This document shows, piece by piece, positions 5,992-12,627 of a stretch of 12,627 bases of DNA. Source of the stretch: an uncultured Ruminococcus sp. (GTDB lineage: Bacteria; Bacillota; Clostridia; Oscillospirales; Ruminococcaceae); contig CAMWVM010000020.1 of assembly GCA_947177715.1 (NCBI GenBank), positions 1 through 12,627 of the forward strand, given 5' to 3'. Positions within the stretch are counted from its first letter, which is position 1. Each line of letters begins with the position of its first letter. A program made the translations under genes and the position numbers. Below the pieces are notes generated by a model. It saw only the letters and a program-made list of their open reading frames with translations, had not been told where the DNA came from and searched no databases.

Positions 5992-7281
5992 ATGAAAAAG
6001 AAACTTTTAATCTATGCTCACTATTATGTTCCTGATGTGGCATCCACGGGACAGCTTCTTCGTGAATTGGCTGAGGGAATGCTTGATACTTTCGATATTA
6101 CAATTATTTGTGTGGTGCCTTCTTATGGAGGAACTATTGAAAATAAATATAAAAAAAGAAAATATTACAAAGAAAATATAAATGGTGTAAAAGTTCTTAG
6201 AGTTCGAGTGCCTGAGTTTAGCAAGTCCAATAAAATAAGCCGAGTAAAAAATATTTTGGGATATTTTTTTGGAGGTTTCTTTGCCACATTTAAAGTAGGA
6301 AGACAGGACTATGTTTTCTCAATCTCTCAGCCTCCTGTTTTGGGTGGTTTATTAGGTGTGTTGGGAAAATGGATTAAACATGCGAAATATATATATAATA
6401 TTCAGGATTTTAATCCTGAACAAATAATTGCTACCGAATATAGCCAAAGCAAAGTTGTATTGAAATTAATGATGTTTTTTGATAAATTTTCATGCACTCA
6501 TGCTGATAAAGTTATTACAGTAGGCAGAGATTTAGTTGATACGTTGAAAAGACGCTATACAACAAAAAGTGGAAAAATAAGCAGGAGAATGCCTCGTGTT
6601 GCTTTTATAAATAACTGGATTGACGAAAATGAGATTTATCCCTTGCATTTTTCCAATAAACAAGTTGATGAATTTCGTAGAAAATATGATCTTAAGAATA
6701 AGTTTGTTTTTGAATATAGTGGCAATATTGGACTTTACTATGATCTTGATAACATTATTAAGGTAATAGAAAAGTTTCCTAAGGAAACAAAAACTCCTGA
6801 TGGCAGGGAGGTTGTTTTTGCTTTTGTCGGAGATGGAAGCATAAAAGAGAATTTAGTTGATTATGTTCAAGAACATAATATGGAAAATGTAATCTTTATT
6901 CCTTATCAGGACAAGGCATATTTGAACTACAGTTTGAATGCCGCAGATGTTCACTGGTGTGTAAATTCAAAGGGGATAAAAGGTGTAAGTGTACCATCAA
7001 AGCTTTATGGTGAAATGGCTACTGCTAAGCCAGTAATCGGAGTTCTTGAGGAAGGTTCAGAAGCGAGATTTATTATTGAGGAAACTAAATGCGGTCTTGT
7101 GTGTGAACCGGCAGATTACAAACAGATAGAACGTAATATCAGTTGGTTTATTGAGAATTCAGATGATGAAGAAATAACTCATATGGGCATCAGAGGTCGT
7201 CTTTATTTAGAGGAAAATCTGACCATGGAGGTTAGTTTAGAGAAGTATAGAAAAGAGATATTAAATATCGATGATCATTAG
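5992..7281 (+). CDS. GT4 glycosyltransferase, WbuB/WcaI-like
   Basis: This is a GT-B fold, retaining glycosyltransferase expected to add one sugar to the undecaprenyl-linked repeat unit at the inner membrane face. The layout resembles the WbuB/WcaI branch of GT4: MKKKLLIYAHYYVPD at the N-terminus with GQLLRELAEGM (20-30), SQPPVLGGLLG (112-122), NIQDFNPEQ (136-144), FINNWID (205-211), EYSGNIGLYYDLD (241-253), and PSKLYGEMATAKPVIG (335-350), where Glu341 lies in the nucleotide-binding region. The 429 residues are normal for the branch. Because WbuB is linked to N-acetyl-L-fucosamine transfer and WcaI to colanic-acid fucose, this is the best candidate in the window for the L-fucose transferase, but that is inference. 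The hydrophobic stretch near 88-100 probably lies at the membrane surface. AAGGA (5976-5980) overlaps the preceding stop. Confidence 0.85.
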   Translation: MKKKLLIYAHYYVPDVASTGQLLRELAEGMLDTFDITIICVVPSYGGTIENKYKKRKYYKENINGVKVLRVRVPEFSKSNKISRVKNILGYFFGGFFATFKVGRQDYVFSISQPPVLGGLLGVLGKWIKHAKYIYNIQDFNPEQIIATEYSQSKVVLKLMMFFDKFSCTHADKVITVGRDLVDTLKRRYTTKSGKISRRMPRVAFINNWIDENEIYPLHFSNKQVDEFRRKYDLKNKFVFEYSGNIGLYYDLDNIIKVIEKFPKETKTPDGREVVFAFVGDGSIKENLVDYVQEHNMENVIFIPYQDKAYLNYSLNAADVHWCVNSKGIKGVSVPSKLYGEMATAKPVIGVLEEGSEARFIIEETKCGLVCEPADYKQIERNISWFIENSDDEEITHMGIRGRLYLEENLTMEVSLEKYRKEILNIDDH

Positions 7282-7297
7282 CAGGTGAGGTGAGTAG

Positions 7298-8374
7298 ATG
7301 AACAAATTAAAAATATGTTTCATTGCACAGTTTCCGCCGCCAATACATGGGCTTTCGAAAGCAGTGGAAACGTTATATAATTCAAATATTAAAGAAGACT
7401 TTGAATTAGAAAAAGTTGATATAACCAATAATAAGAGGTTTTTGAAAAATTTATTTTCCATTTTGAAATCCAAAGCTGATTTGTTCTATTTCACCATAAG
7501 TCAAACCAAAGGTGGAAACATTCGTGATTTAATTATATTTAAACTGCTTGAATTGAAGAATAAAAAATGTTTGATTCACCTTCATGGAGGATATTATAGA
7601 AAGCTTGTTGATAATAATATGTCCAGCTTGCAAAGAAAAATGAACTATAAGGCGATAAGCAAGCTGGCTGGCGCTATTGTTCTGGGCGAATCGTTGAAAA
7701 ATATATTTCATGGGATGATAGATGAAAATAAGATTATTGTTGTTCCAAATTGTGTTGATGACGAGTTTCTCATGTCAGATGAAGAGTTCTTAGAGAAAAT
7801 AGCTATACAAAAAGAGAAAAAAATAAAGCATGTGTTGTATCTTTCAAACTTTATAAAGGATAAAGGCTATCCTTATGTTTTAGAAATGGCTAAACTCGAA
7901 AAAGAACGTTGTGATCGTGGAGAAGAAAGAAAACTCCATTTTGATTTTGCAGGCAAATTTTTTGATAAAAAAGAAGAAGACTATTTTTTTTATTATATAA
8001 CTGATAATAATCTTGAAGATTATGTTACATATCATGGTGTTGTGAGCGGTAATGAAAAAAATGAACTTCTAAAAATGTGTGATGTTTTTGTTTTGCTGAC
8101 GAGGTATGCTAATGAGGGGCAGCCAATATCTATTCTTGAAGCTATGGGCAATGGAATGTTTATAATATCAACTAAACATGCAGGGATTCCTGACATTGTA
8201 CAGAATGATTATAATGGATGGTTGTTGTCAGAAGTCAACTGTAGTGACATATTAGACAAATTGAATTCGGTTGATTTATGTGAATTTGCAGTAAGAAATA
8301 GGAATATTGTTTCTGAACAATATAAAGAAAATATTTATATTAATAATATGAAACACTGTTTTAAAACGATTTAA
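7298..8374 (+). CDS. GT4 glycosyltransferase
   Basis: This is the second GT-B enzyme of the series, predicted to elongate the lipid-linked oligosaccharide. The N-terminal loop PPPIHGLS (13-20) is the glycine-containing acceptor/donor loop common in GT4. HLHGGYY (94-100) and VVPNCVD (148-154) mark the start and end of the linker region, and the E-x7-E motif is Glu273 to Glu281 in EGQPISILEAM. The phosphate-binding residues fall in the SNFIKDKGYPY stretch (183-193), with Lys187 and Lys189. Its 358 residues are complete and slightly shorter than its neighbours. Sixteen bases separate it from the previous stop, and AGGTGA (7288-7293) precedes the ATG by 4 bases. It shares only motif-level similarity with the other three transferases, which argues for four different linkages. 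Donor and acceptor cannot be assigned. Confidence 0.87.
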   Translation: MNKLKICFIAQFPPPIHGLSKAVETLYNSNIKEDFELEKVDITNNKRFLKNLFSILKSKADLFYFTISQTKGGNIRDLIIFKLLELKNKKCLIHLHGGYYRKLVDNNMSSLQRKMNYKAISKLAGAIVLGESLKNIFHGMIDENKIIVVPNCVDDEFLMSDEEFLEKIAIQKEKKIKHVLYLSNFIKDKGYPYVLEMAKLEKERCDRGEERKLHFDFAGKFFDKKEEDYFFYYITDNNLEDYVTYHGVVSGNEKNELLKMCDVFVLLTRYANEGQPISILEAMGNGMFIISTKHAGIPDIVQNDYNGWLLSEVNCSDILDKLNSVDLCEFAVRNRNIVSEQYKENIYINNMKHCFKTI

Positions 8375-8397
8375 TTGTTTTTGGGGAATTAATTAAT

Positions 8398-9582
8398 ATG
8401 AAGAAAGTACTGTTTGTTCTTCCGCATATGTTATGCGGAGGCGTTGAAAAGGCTTTGTTGTCCTTGATAAATGAAATGCCGAAAAAACAATATGAAATAT
8501 CCGTATATATGGTAAAAGCTGAAGGAGATTTTCTCGACTTGATACCGGATGATGTAAAAAGTCAAGAATTACCTCTAAATGAGGATATAAGAGATGATTT
8601 GATGGCAGGAGGAATAAAATCATCAATTAAGAAGCATTTAAAAAACTTCCATATAAAAAAGTTGTTTAAGGTTCTCTGTGGAGTATTGCGAAAAAATCCA
8701 TTAGCAACTCTTACTTGTGATTTTAATGAATTGGAAGAAATTAAAGAAAAGTATGATGTTGCAATATGCTTTCATATTCACATGCCGTTTATAGCAAGAT
8801 ATGTGGCTGAAAAGGTTAATGCCGATAAAAAAATTGCATGGATACATAACGACTTTAAAATGAGCGGATTTGATGTTGTAAAAATATCACCTTTCTTAGA
8901 CAAATATCAGCATTTTTTTGCTGTATCTGAACAGTTGCTTGATGAATTTGTCTTTATCTTGCCGCAATATAAAGATAGAATATCAGTGGCTCATAATATT
9001 ATTTCAGAAAAATATATAAAAAGTAATCTGAACGGTATTAAAGTTTCAGAATATTCTCAATGTGATAGTGATTGTGTTAAATTGCTCACAATCGGAAGAT
9101 TGGATAAACAAAAGGGATATGACTTAGCGATCGAGGTTTGTTCTGCATTAAAGAAAAAAGGATATAAAATCATGTGGTATGTCCTTGGTAACGGAATTGA
9201 AGAAGCAAGATTAAAAAGTATGGTAAAAGATTATGACATAGCTGACTCTTTTGTTTTTTTGGGAATTCGAGTTAATCCGTATCCCTATTTAGAGCAATGT
9301 GATATTTATGTGCAGCCATCTCGTCATGAGGGTTATGGTATAGCTGTGGCAGAGGCAAGAGTACTTTGTAAGCCAATTATATGTACTGATTTTACCGGAG
9401 CAAGAGATCAGTTGGTAAATGATGTTACAGGAAAGATTGTTCAATTTGATAAGATGCAGTTAATTTCGGTTATTGAGGAATTAATTGAGGAACCAAAGAA
9501 ATGTGCTAAATTCTCTGAAAATTTAGCAAAGCAAACATCCGATATTGAAACTGAATTATATTCAATTTTGAAATACTTTTAA
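8398..9582 (+). CDS. GT4 glycosyltransferase
   Basis: This is the third GT-B enzyme of the block. MKKVLFVLPHMLCGGVEKAL holds the N-terminal GGVEKALLSL loop (14-23) typical of capsule and teichuronic-acid transferases. The donor-binding half shows GRLDKQKGYD (233-242), with Arg234 and Lys239 as likely phosphate contacts, and the E-x7-E motif Glu311 to Glu319 in EGYGIAVAEA. DFTGARDQL (331-339) follows, as expected for the C-terminal Rossmann lobe. It is 394 residues and complete. The region 60-115 is charged and shows no family motif. The ribosome binding site is only GGGGAA (8383-8388), 9 bases from the ATG, weaker than at the neighbouring genes. The sugar specificity is not readable from sequence. 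Confidence 0.88.
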   Translation: MKKVLFVLPHMLCGGVEKALLSLINEMPKKQYEISVYMVKAEGDFLDLIPDDVKSQELPLNEDIRDDLMAGGIKSSIKKHLKNFHIKKLFKVLCGVLRKNPLATLTCDFNELEEIKEKYDVAICFHIHMPFIARYVAEKVNADKKIAWIHNDFKMSGFDVVKISPFLDKYQHFFAVSEQLLDEFVFILPQYKDRISVAHNIISEKYIKSNLNGIKVSEYSQCDSDCVKLLTIGRLDKQKGYDLAIEVCSALKKKGYKIMWYVLGNGIEEARLKSMVKDYDIADSFVFLGIRVNPYPYLEQCDIYVQPSRHEGYGIAVAEARVLCKPIICTDFTGARDQLVNDVTGKIVQFDKMQLISVIEELIEEPKKCAKFSENLAKQTSDIETELYSILKYF

Positions 9583-9594
9583 GCGGGAGAAAAA

Positions 9595-10692
9595 ATGAAA
9601 GTTCTTTTTATTACAAATATACCTGTTCCATATCGTATCGATTTTTATAATGAGTTGGGAAAATATGTGGATTTGACAGTGCTTTTTGAAGCTAAGGGTG
9701 CTAGTGATCAGGGGATAAAATTTAACTGGAATTTAGATAAGATAAATAATTTTAAGGCAATTTTTCTTTCAGATGGCGATATTAAAGAAAAGAAAATTGA
9801 TTGGTCTATTTTTAAACATGTAAAAAAGAATAAGTATGACAAAATAGTAGTTACTTCATATTCTTATTTTACAGAAATGGCATTGTTACTCTATTTAAAG
9901 CTAAGAAGAATTCCATATTTTATGGAAACTGACGGAGGCATTATTCGTAACGAAAACCCAATAAAGCGTTTTTATAAAAGATTTTTGGTGTCAGGTGCTC
10001 AAGGATATTTTAGTCCAAGCAAAAGTTCCGATGATTATTTGGAGTTTTATGGTGCTAATAAAAGCGTTATATACCGATATCCTTTTACTTCGCTGAGTGA
10101 AGAAAATATCCTTAATACTCCTTTAACGCCAACTGATAAGAAAGTAATAAAGAAAAAAATAGGAGTTTCGGAAGAGAAAATGCTCCTGGGTGTAGGTCAG
10201 TTTATTCATCGCAAAGGATGGGATATTTTAATTAAAGCGGCAGAAAGCTTGCCTGATAATACAGGGATTTATATAATTGGTGGTAAAGCTACTGAAGAAT
10301 ATATTAGTCTTAGGAATAATCTTGGCTTGGAAAACAAAATTCATTTTCTTGATTTTATGAAAAGTGAAGAACTGACCGAGTATTATAAGGCAGCAGATTT
10401 ATTTGTTCTTCCTACCAGAGAAGATATTTGGGGATTAGTGATTAATGAAGCCATGGCATATGGATTGCCTGTTATTACAACGGATAAGTGTGTTTCTGGT
10501 TTAGAATTGGTTTCTAACAAGAATGGCTCATTAATTACAACTGATAATGTTTGTGTATTAGCAGATGCAATTAATAATATTATAAATAATAACAATATTT
10601 TAAAAAGAATGAGTATGGAGAGTTTAGATATTATAAAAAATTATACTATAGAAAATATGGCAAAAACACATTCCGATGTTTTTATTAAATAG
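9595..10692 (+). CDS. GT4 glycosyltransferase, D-x7-E variant
   Basis: This is the fourth and last glycosyltransferase here. The opening FITNIPVPYRIDFYNELG (5-22) is characteristic of a GT4 subgroup found in capsule loci. METDGGI (110-116) and GQFIHRKGWD (201-210, with Arg206 and Lys207) are present. In the acidic motif the first Glu of the usual E-x7-E is replaced by Asp277, paired with Glu285 in EDIWGLVINEAM, a recurring variant of this subgroup rather than damage. Its 365 residues are complete. The C-terminus has an asparagine-rich run (327-334) with AAT codons, matching the very low GC of this part. GGGAGA (9585-9590) is 4 bases before the ATG, and the gap to the preceding gene is 12 bases. 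Its position just before the polymerase is typical for a repeat-unit transferase. Confidence 0.88.
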   Translation: MKVLFITNIPVPYRIDFYNELGKYVDLTVLFEAKGASDQGIKFNWNLDKINNFKAIFLSDGDIKEKKIDWSIFKHVKKNKYDKIVVTSYSYFTEMALLLYLKLRRIPYFMETDGGIIRNENPIKRFYKRFLVSGAQGYFSPSKSSDDYLEFYGANKSVIYRYPFTSLSEENILNTPLTPTDKKVIKKKIGVSEEKMLLGVGQFIHRKGWDILIKAAESLPDNTGIYIIGGKATEEYISLRNNLGLENKIHFLDFMKSEELTEYYKAADLFVLPTREDIWGLVINEAMAYGLPVITTDKCVSGLELVSNKNGSLITTDNVCVLADAINNIINNNNILKRMSMESLDIIKNYTIENMAKTHSDVFIK

Positions 10693-10741
10693 AGTTATTG
10701 TTTGCTATTTTGTAGTCTTTTAGAAAGGACATGCTGAATTT

Positions 10742-12010
10742 ATGAAACAAAAGCGAAATGCACTGCAGTTAGTTTTTGCCACAATATTATTTGTGGCAAC
10801 AGTTATATTTTATCATTTTAATAAAGCTTATTTTTTATCAATAAAAAACCAGCAGTTAATTGGATGTTTTATACTCGCCATATCATTTTTCATGATGATA
10901 AAAAACTGGAAAAACGTTTCGTTAAGCTTTGTTCATATGTGCATACTGTATTTTAATTACAGTTTTATTTATGGAAGATATTTTACCAGAGGAGAATCTG
11001 CTTTATTTGCACAATTTGAATCCGATTCTCTTTATGGTTTAATGATTTATATTGCGTTATTGTTCATGATTGTATTGTTATTTATGGATGGTATAACATA
11101 TGATAGATCGTTAAAAACGCAAAAAAATTTTTTTATACAATCTCAAGTTAGTTCAGCACTTGTTTGTGGATTGATTTTCTTTTTGGCAGTAGTTATATTA
11201 GTGGACAAACTTTTAGGTTTAGGAAGTAAGCTTTATGAATATAGTATAATATTTGAAATTCTTGCAATATATTTCTCGAAAGGCGAAAAGAAATATTTGA
11301 TATGGATTGGAATAATTTCAGTTTTTCTGATGGTGTATGGTTTTTATACAGGTATCAGAGTTGGTTCTCTTCCTTTTGCATTAGTATTTATATTTATGGT
11401 ATTGCACAATAAAATTAATATGAAAATTATATTGATAGGAACCTTTTTTGGAATCATTTTGATGACTATGATTGGATATTACGCTGATAGTGGAGTATCA
11501 GGATTTAATATTAAATTGGCATTTAATAATTTAACTGATGGTTGTTTTTCGCTTGATACATCAATTTTTGCTTTTCTTGCAAGTTGTACATTTGTGAAAA
11601 TAGTGGATTTTTATTCGTTATCCGGCAGATTAGGTCTGTTGTGGCAGTTCGTTAAGTCACAAGTTTTAGGAGCAAGCGTGCCAAATAGTAAATTGGCATT
11701 AGTATCATTAAGATATTATAAACATTATAATGGAGGAGTTCTTCCATATTTTATGTACTTTTATTTAGGTGTTTTTGGAGTGGTAATAATCGGAATAGTC
11801 TTAGGGCTATATCTAAACTTATTAAAGAAGCCGATAGAAAATTTTAAGGATATTTATAAGTTATGGTCCGTTTTTTTGATAGCAATGACTCCTAAGTGGT
11901 ATTTGTATGAGCCTACCCAGTTGTTTAGAGGTATTATGCTGTTATCACTAATGTGGTTTTTGTTTATGAAAATTAATTTGCTTTTGTTAGGGAGGAGAAC
12001 TAATGGGTAA
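10742..12010 (+). CDS. Wzy-like polysaccharide polymerase (integral membrane)
   Basis: This is a polytopic membrane protein predicted to polymerise lipid-linked repeat units on the outer face of the membrane. By eye about 11 hydrophobic segments can be drawn, near residues 8-26, 38-54, 60-77, 97-116, 138-157, 166-178, 185-204, 208-221, 227-246, 334-357 and 394-415. A long, more polar stretch (about 247-333) would be the large loop typical of O-antigen/capsule polymerases. Next to it, NGGVLPYFMYFYLGVFG (330-346) resembles the conserved loop end seen in many Wzy/EpsG-like proteins. Sequence conservation in this family is low, so the call rests on topology and on sitting after four transferases; a flippase is less likely because flippases usually have 12 or more evenly spread helices and no such loop. 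AAAGGA (10724-10729) is 12 bases before the ATG. The last 8 bases overlap the next gene. Confidence 0.75.
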   Translation: MKQKRNALQLVFATILFVATVIFYHFNKAYFLSIKNQQLIGCFILAISFFMMIKNWKNVSLSFVHMCILYFNYSFIYGRYFTRGESALFAQFESDSLYGLMIYIALLFMIVLLFMDGITYDRSLKTQKNFFIQSQVSSALVCGLIFFLAVVILVDKLLGLGSKLYEYSIIFEILAIYFSKGEKKYLIWIGIISVFLMVYGFYTGIRVGSLPFALVFIFMVLHNKINMKIILIGTFFGIILMTMIGYYADSGVSGFNIKLAFNNLTDGCFSLDTSIFAFLASCTFVKIVDFYSLSGRLGLLWQFVKSQVLGASVPNSKLALVSLRYYKHYNGGVLPYFMYFYLGVFGVVIIGIVLGLYLNLLKKPIENFKDIYKLWSVFLIAMTPKWYLYEPTQLFRGIMLLSLMWFLFMKINLLLLGRRTNG

Positions 12011-12627
12011 AAAAAGACTGGCTTGGTTGGATATTATAAAAGGTCTATGTATGCTGACTATTATTATTTCACATTGTAATACGCCAAGAATATATCAGAG
12101 ATTTTATTATCCTGTTTATTTAACCGGTTTCTTTTTTGCTTCCGGATATACTTTTAGAATAGCAAACAGTTATTTTGAGTTTTTAAAGAAGAAAATTAAA
12201 GCCTTAATAATTCCACTTATAAGCTTTGGTCTTATAACAATTATTATTTCTGTAGTATTAAAAGAATCATCATTATGGGATAGGATAATAGGCTTAATTG
12301 TGCAACAATCATGCAACAAAGATACTATGTGGTTTTTGGCATGTTTATTTGTGTGTATTAATTTGTTTTATTTTGTGTTGCATATAACTAAAAATAATAG
12401 TGCTTTAATCTTAATTGTAAGTCTTTTAGTTACGATAGCCGGATATTTATATATTGATTTTGTCGGATATAGAATTCCATGGCAGTTAGAAGAGGCTTGT
12501 ATAATGTTGTTTTGGTTAGCACTTGGCTATTTATATAAACAGTATGAATCAAAATTAAAGTTCTTAGAAAACTGGTATGCCTTTGCTGTTTTATTAGTTG
12601 CATATGTATTTATAGTGTTGATATATG
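12003..12627 (+). CDS. Acyltransferase-3 family O-acetyltransferase (NolL/COG3594-like), cut by window end
   Basis: The first 208 codons are open to the window end with no stop. The N-terminus MGKKRLAWLDIIKGL leads into IISHC with His24, the expected catalytic His of membrane acyltransferase-3 enzymes, and DTMWFLACLF (107-116) fits the WFLxxLF signature of the COG3594 (fucose 4-O-acetylase-like) group. Hydrophobic segments appear near 11-23, 37-51, 66-85, 110-128, 134-151, 165-178 and 191-208. The expected function is to move an acetyl group across the membrane onto a sugar of the polymer; fucose is an attractive acceptor given gmd-fcl, but this is inference. A very strong ribosome binding site, GGGAGGAG (11990-11997), lies inside the end of the polymerase gene, and the 8-bp overlap indicates coupling. 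The remaining roughly 120-150 residues lie outside. Confidence 0.85.
   Translation, partial: MGKKRLAWLDIIKGLCMLTIIISHCNTPRIYQRFYYPVYLTGFFFASGYTFRIANSYFEFLKKKIKALIIPLISFGLITIIISVVLKESSLWDRIIGLIVQQSCNKDTMWFLACLFVCINLFYFVLHITKNNSALILIVSLLVTIAGYLYIDFVGYRIPWQLEEACIMLFWLALGYLYKQYESKLKFLENWYAFAVLLVAYVFIVLIY

Noticed and set aside
10731-10745. Four-codon frame before the polymerase gene ending in an ATGA overlap, like the mini-ORF at 4170
   Set aside because: The AAAGGA is only 1 base from its ATG, so initiation there is unlikely; the same site serves ATG 10742 at 12 bases.
704-12627. Long - strand open frames opposite the operon genes
   Set aside because: They lack ribosome binding sites and protein-family patterns, and they lie within well-supported + strand genes.
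1-12627. CRISPR arrays, insertion sequences or long tandem repeats
   Set aside because: None were seen on reading; no regularly spaced repeats, transposase motifs or terminal inverted repeats were found.

Overview
The window is AT-rich DNA with strong AGGAGG-type ribosome binding sites and consensus sigma-A promoters. This suggests a low-GC Firmicute, probably a gut-type Clostridia (Ruminococcaceae/Oscillospiraceae-like). That placement is inferred from composition, expression signals and gene style, not from a marker gene. Apart from the left edge, the window is one co-directional cell-surface polysaccharide (capsule/exopolysaccharide) operon on the + strand, and it runs off the right end.

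Positions 1-703 contain no intact protein gene. At the extreme left is what looks like the first 20 bases of a tRNA gene on the - strand, with a perfect TTGACA-17-TATAAT promoter behind it. Further in are a 22-bp-spaced direct repeat, a 25-codon - strand remnant resembling the N-terminus of an XRE/Cro-CI repressor, a 19-bp operator-like palindrome, and two or three tandem promoters facing the polysaccharide genes. A dyad sits at the predicted start point of the first promoter.

Positions 704-4020 form the nucleotide-sugar block. gmd (GDP-mannose 4,6-dehydratase, TTG start), fcl (GDP-L-fucose synthase) and a manC-like guanylyltransferase with a C-terminal cupin together make GDP-mannose and then GDP-L-fucose. 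The polymer therefore probably contains L-fucose.

Positions 4184-12627 form the assembly block. In order it holds a PF14907-type nucleotidyltransferase of unknown role, a left-handed beta-helix acyltransferase, four GT4 (GT-B fold) glycosyltransferases in series, a multi-spanning Wzy-like polymerase, and the start of an acyltransferase-3 O-acetylase that is cut by the window end. Gaps are short (12-49 bp, plus one 8-bp overlap), except for 163 bp between manC and the nucleotidyltransferase. GC falls sharply from the nucleotide-sugar genes to the assembly genes, as is common for exchangeable capsule cassettes. No priming glycosyl-phosphate transferase, flippase, chain-length regulator or phosphomannomutase is present; they would have to lie downstream or elsewhere.

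The least explained items are the stand-alone nucleotidyltransferase with a five-codon coupled mini-ORF in front of it, the complex leader region, and the repressor remnant plus palindrome beside a tRNA.
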